Positions 1-6,643 of a stretch of 12,214 nt of DNA are shown here, piece after piece. The stretch covers positions 1-12,214 of the forward strand of contig JAJONP010000051.1 of assembly GCA_021323555.1 (NCBI GenBank). The letters are read 5' to 3'. Position numbers and translations under genes: made by a program. Positions within the stretch are counted from its first letter, which is position 1. Each line of letters starts with the position of its first letter. This stretch comes from Gammaproteobacteria bacterium (GTDB lineage: Bacteria; Pseudomonadota; Gammaproteobacteria; DSM-16500). Below the pieces are notes generated by a model. The model was given only the letters and a program-made list of their open reading frames with translations, was not told the DNA's origin and did not search any database.

Positions 1-289
1 TGTCATTGAAAATGGAAATCTAAAAATTAAAACGAATTACGCAGGTGGAACGTTAGGGGGAATTTCTACAGGCGAAGATATTTATTTTAGAGTGGCATTT
101 AAACCCGTTTCTACGATCAGTAAAAGCCAGCTAACTGTTAATCTGGAACATCATCCTGTCGAACTTGAAGCAACTGGTAGGCATGATCCGTGTGTATTAC
201 CCCGAGCTGTGCCTATTGTTGACGCGATGTCAGCCGTAGTCATCATGGATCATTTTTTAAGACAGAACGCAAATAATAAAAAGACATAA
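1..289 (+). CDS. aroC: Chorismate synthase, C-terminal part (5' end outside window)
   Basis: Last step of the shikimate pathway: converts EPSP to chorismate in the cytoplasm, using reduced FMN as cofactor. An open frame runs from base 2 to the TAA at 287-289 without a start of its own, so this is the gene's 3' end (95 codons). It reads through a Gly-rich GGTLGGISTG segment, then VAFKP, then GRHDPC (176-193) followed by PRAVPIVDAM. These are the conserved C-terminal blocks of chorismate synthase; the Arg and Asp of GRHDPC sit at the FMN/active site in the family. The GTG at 92 is an internal codon, not a start, because family homology runs continuously through it. One small oddity: the usual Glu of the third family signature (PIxEAM) is Asp here. 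No terminator hairpin is visible after the stop, so read-through into the downstream gene is possible. Confidence 0.95.
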   Translation, partial: VIENGNLKIKTNYAGGTLGGISTGEDIYFRVAFKPVSTISKSQLTVNLEHHPVELEATGRHDPCVLPRAVPIVDAMSAVVIMDHFLRQNANNKKT

Positions 290-341
290 ACAAATCTAAT
301 CTTTTGAAAATTAATAGTAAAATCAATAACTCTTTGTCTTC

Positions 342-369
342 CTGCAAAACCTAAAATTCTTCCTATACT
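342..369 (+). promoter_or_regulatory. Candidate promoter of the large gene (weak)
   Basis: TATACT at 364-369 matches the sigma-70 -10 consensus at five of six bases and lies 29 bases before the start codon at 399. The best -35 partner is poor: CTGCAA at 342-347, three of six matches with a 16-base spacer. If used, transcription would start near 376, giving a leader of roughly 23 bases. No Legionella-type PmrA box could be made out. This is a pattern match only; the gene could equally be read from aroC. Confidence 0.25.
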
Positions 370-374
370 GAAGT

Positions 375-394
375 TATATCTATATAGGGATATA
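375..394 (+). promoter_or_regulatory. Ribosome binding site inside a small inverted repeat
   Basis: AGGGA at 386-390 lies 8 bases before the ATG at 399 and fixes that start; an in-frame TAG at 393-395 excludes any upstream start. The site sits in an inverted repeat, TATATC (375-380) and GATATA (389-394), with an 8-base loop that contains most of the Shine-Dalgarno core. Folding would partly hide the ribosome binding site, but a 6-pair, almost all A-U stem is weak. Confidence 0.5.
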
Positions 395-398
395 GCTT

Positions 399-3300
399 AT
401 GGGACCCAGAATAAAAGCGACATCTGAAACTCTAGTACCTGCCTTGCAAAGCGCGCAAAATCAATTAGGCGATCTTATTGATTATTATTTATCTGATTAT
501 GCCAAGAATCTGGTGTGGGAGCGCGATCTTGACTATCTGGAAATCACGGAACCTGATGTTGTCACACGTGTTGGATTGTGGGCAGTCAAGCAGCAAATAG
601 AAGGTGGGCGCGCGTTGATTCCAGATGAGATTCTCGAGTCATTAAAAAATAATGCCTATATTAAAATAGGTAGTCATTTATTTTATGTGGAAAAAACAAG
701 AAACAAAATTACTGAAATAGCTATCCCGCCAGAAAAGCTATCACAATTTAAGAAGCTTAAAATGAGCAAAGAGGAGTTAGATTTAGAGCAACAAATTCGA
801 GACATCACTGGTCATACACCCAAAGGAGATGTTGTAAGTGGTATCAAAGATACTGATCCCTTACAAATACAATTTAGTAAACATGCGATGTTGGCTTTAC
901 AAGAAGCAGAAGACTTAGTTCAAAATCTCGGTGAATTAGCCGCTGGAATGGCACACTATATAAATAAAGATTCATCTGATAAAAAAAAGGAAAAAATATC
1001 TCAAGATGAACCTGATGAAAAAAAAGAAGAAATATCTCAAGATGGACCTGATGAAAAAAAGGAAGAAATATCTCAAGATGAAATAGAGGCTTTCATTGAT
1101 ATCTTATTAAATTCAAGCGCTATAATGGATCCTGTTAATTTGGCTTTGCAAAAAGCGCAACAACCTAGTACTGGTCCCGATGATAACCCCGCTGGCCTGC
1201 TAGAAGAAGCTCGTAAATTTGCCATAGACAGGGCATCTAAAATTCCTGGCTTACAAAAAATATTTAATGCGACAAAACCCCTACATTACAGTTTAATTAT
1301 GCAATATCTCATGCCAGCTGCTGTGGCATCTGTGGCACCTGCGGCGGCAGCACCTATTGCAACGTACTACGGTATTGTCAATGCGCTTTGGTATTCTGGA
1401 GTGGCTCTTAAAGGTGCGCGCCAATACCAAACCGCTAGAGATTTCATCATAGCAAAAAGAGATGGGGTCCTACGCCCTTGGCAAAAACTGTCTGCTCATT
1501 GCGAAGCTATGATAAAAATAGCAAGACAGGCCAACCTGCCAGATGCCGCCATTGAGGAGTTAGAAGTTTTACGTGCAAATATGGCAAAGTTACAAGGCAC
1601 TGCATTATTCAATCCAACCCAGTCTCCAGAATTATTTAGTACTAAACTTATGGAGTTTAGTCAAACTCTCGCTGAGATAACCAAAACTTATTTTACTTAC
1701 CATATTGCTTCTCTCGATTTTTCTGTAGAGAATTTTTCAGAATCTACTCATGAAATTGAGCTCGCTCATCATTTACGCTTTGGTGTACTTTCAGAAAACT
1801 TAGGCGTTCAAGTCGATGAATCAGAGCTACAACAATTACAAGATAAATATGAAGCTGCTTGCAAAGCACATCCAATAATCCAACAAAAATATGATGACAT
1901 GAAAGCATTATCCGATCAGCTCGCACTTTATCAATCAGTCGGTAACAAATTTACAGAAGGGGATTCGGCATGGCGAAAAGCAGGATTTAATAAAGCGGAT
2001 TCACCTTTTCAAAAAGCGGCTCGTTTTGCTTGGAAAATCGCAGGGTATACTGCAAGCACACCCTTTGAAAAGCTTACTCCAGAGCAGTTTGAAGAAAATA
2101 TTGCTTTTTTATTGAAAAAATTGGCAGAGTTGAAAACAAATAATTTATTCGAATCACAGGAAGCTTTACAAGCAGTCGATGCCCTTGAAGATCAATTAAT
2201 CAAACATTTATCGTTAAAGAAGAAAGACCAATTAAATATTGAGCTAGAAGATAATCCTAACAAAAATCTCCATTTTGAAAATTTAGAAAAAAAAGTATTT
2301 AGAGCGCTCCATGAGCAACACAGTGGAGAAGTCGCCCTTAACAGCCAAGGCCTTAGAACATACGCAGCGACAATGTTTTACGGCCTCAGAAAAGAATCAG
2401 AACAACCTAACCCATGGCCGCCAAAAGAACTGACCGATGTACTCGCTATCATTGATCATGAAAAACAAAAGTTAGCTGAACAATTACTAGAACAAACTAA
2501 ATATAAAGAAGCACTTGATGTTTATGGAAAATTAAAGGAAAAGGAAAAAGAAAAACAAAACGCTGAAGCTAAACAATCTCCTACACGAATGGCCACAGTG
2601 ACAGACGTATTAAAAAAAACTCGCGAAAAATTAGAACACAGAATAAAGCATTTATTCTCTGATCATGCGAATAGTACTTTTTTAAATAATCCTATTAATA
2701 AGACGGATCCCGCCTTTATCGAAGCCATCAAGCATTGTGTTGGTGCATTAAAAAACGCTGAAAGAATAGCAAGAAAAATGGATACATTTTTAACTTCATT
2801 GCAGACAAACAAACTTCATGCTGCATGGATCCTTCCTTCAATTTCTAGAGATTTAATAGTACTTTCTCAACACGTAGCCGCTATTATCGAGCTTGCAAAA
2901 GAATCAGGTATGGAAAATGCCAAGATTGAAGAACTTGTCGAAATAAATCAATTATTAGAAAAAATTCGAAAGGATCCTGATAATGCACAAGCTCAACTCA
3001 GCGAGCAGCTCGAAAAAATGAGCGGGGTAATCACTAAAATCGTAAGCCCTTTGATAGGCACCCAGCGCCCTGCCGCACCTGTCACGCCTGAGCAAAAATA
3101 CGAACGTCCTGATGAGAAATTAAACCAGCTTGAAGTACAAGCAAAAAATGAAAGCCTTCCTTTAATCGAACACTTACGTAGCAGTATGAAGCACTCTCAA
3201 GAATTGCATCAATGGCTTGAAGAATTTTTGCAGAATGCCAAAGCCAAAGACATTCATATTGACCCCAAACAGGAAAAATTAATAACAGACACCCTCGCTG

Positions 3301-5837
3301 CATTGAACGATGCTAAAATAGATGAGGATGGGTATTTCCTCTATAATGAAACAGAAACACCTTTTAGTCGAAGTTTAAAAGCGCTTTATAATGCAAGTTG
3401 GGCTGCAAATGAATCGTTGCGTGGCTTTTCTGAACATTCTGGTGCGCTGGCTCCCGCGATTTCTATTGCTCAGGCATTCAAACATAGCCCCAAATTACTC
3501 TCATATGCAGGGGAAATTCAATGGGCTGAATTAGGCAACCATTCTGACGTACTGTCAACTCAATTAGTGAATGCCATGTTAGTGTATAGCACAGAAAAAA
3601 TTTTTCAACCTCTTGAGCGACTTGCGAATATTACTCATAAAATTGAGCTACAAAACGAGTTACGTTTGGGTGTCTTAACTGAACCTGTTCGTTCTTCCCT
3701 GGATACACTAGAGCAAGTTTTTCATGCGCGTAATTTGGGAACATTTGTTAATCCTTTCAGCTATGATCCAGCTACAGAAGAAATGCTAGAAGTTTATCTG
3801 AATGATGCGAAAAAAAGGAATGACACCAATGCCGTTAATAAATATAAAGATGCAATAGAAGAACATCAAAAAATGCGGCGAGACTTTGCCATTCGTTGTC
3901 TGCAACGTGATGGCCTCATTGTATTAATGGAAGCAGTCAGCCATGGCCAAGCGGATGAGAATCAAAATATCGAACAAAAGCGTAAATTAGCGATATTACT
4001 CGCAGATATCAATCTTTCTGCCCTACCAGATTCTCGTAAGGACCATCTAAGGAATGCGCATACGCTCACTACTCAATTTATAAAAACTCCTCCTCAAATA
4101 AAAGAATTTATAGAAAAAATTATCGAGATAGACCCCGTTGCAGGGTATGCCCTTGCTCTCGAAGCAACTCTCGCAGGATATATAGAGTTTGACCCAGCGC
4201 ATTTTTCACATGCTATAGATAGCGATACTCATCAAAAAAATTTAATCCATATACTGGATCGGCTGGAAGTAGAACAAGTCTTATCAATGCTTGCTAAAAA
4301 AGATTCTACTGCCACTGCTGTTTTTTTAACATTATTAGAAGGCGAAACACCCTCAAAAGAAAATGTCGATACAATAAAAAATATTATTTCCTCCTCGCCG
4401 GCAGAAACCGAAAAAGAAAATCTAGTACTACTTATATGCGCTCGTTATAGAAAATTAGAAATGGATAATCCACCCGAAAAAATAATACTTATGAATAAAA
4501 TAGGCTTATTTTTAGGACGCTTAGCTTGCGCAGACGCAGAGATAGCCAGGATAATTTTCGCTGATGAAACAATAGCTGCTGTTTTAAAAACAGAATGTAA
4601 AGGTTCTCCTGCTTTATATTATGAAGCAATGGTCAATACTTTTGAGTGTCACTACGTTGGGCAAAAACATGAATTGGAAAATCGCACAGCGAATGAATTT
4701 ATAGACGCGAACCGCGCGACTATTTTAAAAATATATAAAGCTGTGTCGTCAAAAGAAATGGATGACAACGCTATTATCACAGCTTGTAAAGAAAACCCTA
4801 TACTCTTATTAGCATGGACAGAACAATTTATAAAAGAAAAAATATCAAAAAACAGTACGGCTGAAGAAAAATTAAGTGAATTTTGCTCTGCGTTTATACT
4901 CTGCACAGATAATCAAGCGATTCGCCAAAAGATGCTAACCCAACAACAAAAAGCTTATGGATCGAAATCTGCAGCATTTCTCGAATTACTCACACCTGAA
5001 GCTTCTCGCCCATTTTGGGAACATGTGCGAAAAGATTTACAAACAGAATCTTATAAAGCAGTGTTGGATGCACAATTATCTGACTTCATTAAAACAATAA
5101 AAAGTAAAGAGGATTTAAATGAAAATCAGAAAAAAGAGATGATTCAGCAGGCAACTACATTCATAAAAGAACAAAAATTAGAATTATCGAAAATCACAAG
5201 CTCTCTTCGTTCGAGTTGGAACAAACAGCTTGAAGAAAAAGTTCCAGGTGGTCAAATGTTCAAAAAAATAAGACTCCAGATTATTAAAAAAAATAGAAAC
5301 TATAATACAAATTGCCGCCATGCCGTACAAGAAATAAATAGGATAAAGGAAAATGTGGCTAAAAAACTCCAGGGATTAGAAACAAAAACTCGTCTTCAAA
5401 TATTACATGAGCAGTTAAAAGAAATAGACAAGTTTTTTGAAGAATATTTAAAAGCGAGAGAGGAAAAATCCCTTCTGGAGGAATTCGACTTGGGTGAAAG
5501 AAAAGAAAAAAGAGCGCTCGCTCAAGAAACGCGTAAAGCATTCCAGAATCTTTCTATACAAGTAAAGCTGGCAATAGATAACCCAGAGAAAGCAATGAAT
5601 AATTATGAAGATTGTTCTAGAATCGCCATACTATTAGTCAATGAACTCCAGCAAGATAAAGCAGCATCAAGTGGGGAACTCAGAAAAACGGCAGCAAAAG
5701 CGCATAGCCTTTTTGCCCCATCTCCTCCGCAGGAAAAAGCTTTTTCTATTAGTCAAATTCTCGAAAAAATTAAAGCGTTTTTCCTTAACCAAGAAAGTGC
5801 TCCAATCCCTGAAACCAAAAATCAGCCAAGATCGTAG
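399..5837 (+). CDS. Giant helical coiled-coil protein of unknown function (effector-like)
   Basis: An 1812-residue protein that I do not recognise as any named family. It is strongly charged and reads as almost entirely alpha-helical. In order: an N-terminal region (1-190) without repeats; a Lys/Glu-rich linker of three 12-residue repeats (194-228); a hydrophobic Ala/Pro-rich stretch (about 297-337) that could be a membrane hairpin; then long helical regions with coiled-coil-like Lys/Glu/Leu/Gln stretches (about 715-790 and 1590-1710). A helical module seems to occur three times, starting near residues 365, 823 and 1011. The pair HEIELAHHLRFGVLS (451) and HKIELQNELRLGVLT (1080) shows the duplication best. 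There is no N-terminal signal peptide and no catalytic motif I can name. The C-terminus is a short helix plus a polar tail rich in Pro, Glu and Ser. Size, helical make-up and tail resemble large Dot/Icm (type IVB) substrates of Legionellales such as SdhA, but this rests on general resemblance only. A structural or cytoskeletal role is equally open. The start is set by a good ribosome binding site. The gene is convergent with the nusA-truB operon. Confidence 0.85.
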   Translation: MGPRIKATSETLVPALQSAQNQLGDLIDYYLSDYAKNLVWERDLDYLEITEPDVVTRVGLWAVKQQIEGGRALIPDEILESLKNNAYIKIGSHLFYVEKTRNKITEIAIPPEKLSQFKKLKMSKEELDLEQQIRDITGHTPKGDVVSGIKDTDPLQIQFSKHAMLALQEAEDLVQNLGELAAGMAHYINKDSSDKKKEKISQDEPDEKKEEISQDGPDEKKEEISQDEIEAFIDILLNSSAIMDPVNLALQKAQQPSTGPDDNPAGLLEEARKFAIDRASKIPGLQKIFNATKPLHYSLIMQYLMPAAVASVAPAAAAPIATYYGIVNALWYSGVALKGARQYQTARDFIIAKRDGVLRPWQKLSAHCEAMIKIARQANLPDAAIEELEVLRANMAKLQGTALFNPTQSPELFSTKLMEFSQTLAEITKTYFTYHIASLDFSVENFSESTHEIELAHHLRFGVLSENLGVQVDESELQQLQDKYEAACKAHPIIQQKYDDMKALSDQLALYQSVGNKFTEGDSAWRKAGFNKADSPFQKAARFAWKIAGYTASTPFEKLTPEQFEENIAFLLKKLAELKTNNLFESQEALQAVDALEDQLIKHLSLKKKDQLNIELEDNPNKNLHFENLEKKVFRALHEQHSGEVALNSQGLRTYAATMFYGLRKESEQPNPWPPKELTDVLAIIDHEKQKLAEQLLEQTKYKEALDVYGKLKEKEKEKQNAEAKQSPTRMATVTDVLKKTREKLEHRIKHLFSDHANSTFLNNPINKTDPAFIEAIKHCVGALKNAERIARKMDTFLTSLQTNKLHAAWILPSISRDLIVLSQHVAAIIELAKESGMENAKIEELVEINQLLEKIRKDPDNAQAQLSEQLEKMSGVITKIVSPLIGTQRPAAPVTPEQKYERPDEKLNQLEVQAKNESLPLIEHLRSSMKHSQELHQWLEEFLQNAKAKDIHIDPKQEKLITDTLAALNDAKIDEDGYFLYNETETPFSRSLKALYNASWAANESLRGFSEHSGALAPAISIAQAFKHSPKLLSYAGEIQWAELGNHSDVLSTQLVNAMLVYSTEKIFQPLERLANITHKIELQNELRLGVLTEPVRSSLDTLEQVFHARNLGTFVNPFSYDPATEEMLEVYLNDAKKRNDTNAVNKYKDAIEEHQKMRRDFAIRCLQRDGLIVLMEAVSHGQADENQNIEQKRKLAILLADINLSALPDSRKDHLRNAHTLTTQFIKTPPQIKEFIEKIIEIDPVAGYALALEATLAGYIEFDPAHFSHAIDSDTHQKNLIHILDRLEVEQVLSMLAKKDSTATAVFLTLLEGETPSKENVDTIKNIISSSPAETEKENLVLLICARYRKLEMDNPPEKIILMNKIGLFLGRLACADAEIARIIFADETIAAVLKTECKGSPALYYEAMVNTFECHYVGQKHELENRTANEFIDANRATILKIYKAVSSKEMDDNAIITACKENPILLLAWTEQFIKEKISKNSTAEEKLSEFCSAFILCTDNQAIRQKMLTQQQKAYGSKSAAFLELLTPEASRPFWEHVRKDLQTESYKAVLDAQLSDFIKTIKSKEDLNENQKKEMIQQATTFIKEQKLELSKITSSLRSSWNKQLEEKVPGGQMFKKIRLQIIKKNRNYNTNCRHAVQEINRIKENVAKKLQGLETKTRLQILHEQLKEIDKFFEEYLKAREEKSLLEEFDLGERKEKRALAQETRKAFQNLSIQVKLAIDNPEKAMNNYEDCSRIAILLVNELQQDKAASSGELRKTAAKAHSLFAPSPPQEKAFSISQILEKIKAFFLNQESAPIPETKNQPRS
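978..1082 (+). repeat. 36-base in-frame tandem repeat, nearly three copies
   Basis: Units lie at 978-1013, 1014-1049 and 1050-1082, the last one codon short. Each encodes a 12-residue block of the form DEKKEEISQDGP. The copies differ by a few bases, mostly in the A-rich part of the unit. The repeat makes a charged flexible linker at residues 194-228 of the large protein. Because the unit is a multiple of three, gain or loss of copies keeps the frame, so length variation between strains is plausible. Confidence 0.93.
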
Positions 5838-5947
5838 GAGAGATAAAATTCGCCACCTCTCATCGCATCATTTATTGTGTTGATTTTTGAAATATAGGAA
5901 GTTTCTCTGTAAAAACCTTAATGTTAGCGATGCTCATTGCTTATCAT

Positions 5948-6381
5948 TCACTTGAATAGATCCTCTATTGTTACACATCCTTGAATGATTTCTTCAGAGC
6001 ATACAGTTTTTTTCAGTCCATTCGCAGAAATTATTGACATAAAAATATGTTTTTTCGTTCTTGTTTTTGCTTTGAATGCAGTAATTTTTCTTTTTAATTG
6101 AGCGGCATAGTTTTTATTGATTTCAAACGGCCTATCCGTATATTTAATTTCGCATAAGGTAATTGTATGATCGTCTCTATCGAATAATAGATCGATTTGT
6201 GTACCGTCTTCTTGAGATTTGGAGATGGGAATATGCCGCCACCCATTCGCAATAGCAGAAGGGCTGATTTTCAATTTTTTCCGAATCTGTGATAGATGCT
6301 TATAGCTAAAAATTCGGGACGATTTTATTTAATCATGCTGACTAAATATTCCCGCTCTTTAATTCTTCCTATAAGATTCAT
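5948..6381 (-). pseudogene. Remnant of AAA+ ATPase with C-terminal PD-(D/E)XK-like domain
   Basis: Two pieces of one gene are joined with the middle missing. The 5' piece starts with ATG at 6381-6379 and reads MNLIGRIKEREYLVSMIK, then TAA at 6327-6325. This resembles the N-terminus of ATPases that continue with an AVYGRRRVGKT-type P-loop, which is absent here. The 3' piece, in another frame, is open from 6328 and runs through SYKHLSQIRKKLKIS and GWRHIP into the C-terminal domain, ending at TAA 5950-5948. That domain keeps the nuclease-fold pattern: Asp in GTQIDLLFDR, then Glu and Lys in CEIKY. About 300 residues holding Walker A and B must be deleted (inferred from family length, not measured). 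The 108-codon frame from a TTG at 6274 alone would look like a small gene, but homology continues upstream of that TTG. Such ATPases occur in many host-associated bacteria; their role is poorly known. It lies downstream of truB and convergent to the large gene. Confidence 0.8.
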
Positions 6382-6396
6382 ATTTTATCTCTTGTG

Positions 6397-6437
6397 CTGT
6401 TGTGCCGCGAATAAATTATTTATTGGCGGCACAACAG
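6397..6437. repeat. Near-perfect 41-base palindrome
   Basis: A perfect 12-base arm pair, CTGTTGTGCCGC (6397-6408) and its complement (6426-6437), encloses a 17-base centre. That centre is itself palindromic: AATAAAT (6410-6416) and ATTTATT (6418-6424) around one T. The only break is a G facing a G at 6409 and 6425. As RNA or single-stranded DNA it would fold into a 12+7 pair hairpin with a GC-rich base and AT-only tip. No T-run follows on either strand, so it is not a standard intrinsic terminator. It sits 16 bases upstream of the ATPase remnant's ATG. It could be a REP-like or MITE-like intergenic repeat, an operator, or a transcript-end stabiliser. Confidence 0.9.
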
Positions 6438-6453
6438 TAATATTTTAATATTA
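6438..6453. repeat. Perfect 16-base AT-only palindrome abutting the larger one
   Basis: TAATATT (6438-6444) and AATATTA (6447-6453) are perfect inverted copies around a central TT. The element begins at the base after the 41-base palindrome ends, so bases 6397-6453 are two back-to-back palindromes. A 7-pair AT-only match in AT-rich DNA is not remarkable alone; its exact abutment with the larger palindrome is what makes it worth noting. Confidence 0.7.
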
Positions 6454-6458
6454 TGATT

Positions 6459-6643
6459 TTAATTCAACAGGTTATATCGTGCATTGCGAGCTGAGTTATC
6501 CCCACGAATTGACGCTGCGAAGGAGTCAAGTGCCTCTTTAATAATGTAAAATTGCTTACTTATCTAGCTAAAAAGAAAAAGCTGAGTGCGATTGCCTTGA
6601 CGTTCTGAACGAGCAGACCAGGCAGGATACCGCTATAAGGCGG
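6459..6643. other. Unassigned stretch between truB and the palindromes
   Basis: These 185 bases lie directly after the truB stop. I see no gene I can name. On the minus strand 6459-6563 is open for 34 codons and ends with RGDNSARNARYNLLN, but has no ATG, GTG or good ribosome binding site. On the plus strand 6462-6548 is open for 28 codons and reads in part LYRALRAELSPRIDAAKES. Only one strand, at most, is likely to be real. The piece is somewhat richer in GC than the bases around the palindromes. A decayed gene end or an intergenic repeat fits best. The usual neighbour of truB, rpsO, cannot be found in any frame here. Confidence 0.4.

Noticed and set aside
4652..4906. 84-codon minus-strand frame in the large gene
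   Set aside because: Antisense shadow with no start signal; the plus-strand frame is continuous through it.
5838..5861. GAGAG/CTCTC inverted repeat just after the large gene
   Set aside because: Five pairs with a 14-base loop and no T-run; not a credible terminator.
5641..5883. 80-codon plus-strand frame overlapping the 3' end of the large gene
   Set aside because: Nearly all of it lies in another frame of the large gene; it looks like shadow sequence. There is also no sign of a frameshift extending the large protein.
355..6373. 13-base direct repeat AATTCTTCCTATA at 355-367 and 6361-6373, bracketing the large gene and the ATPase remnant
   Set aside because: Tempting as the ends of an inserted island, but about one 13-base match is expected by chance among all position pairs in 12 kb, more in AT-rich DNA. 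It also extends into the coding start of the remnant. Not enough alone.
6630..6643. CCGC/GCGG hairpin directly after the truB stop
   Set aside because: Only four pairs, six-base loop, and no T-run on the minus strand after it; the T-rich stretch near 6571-6580 is too far away to form one terminator with it.
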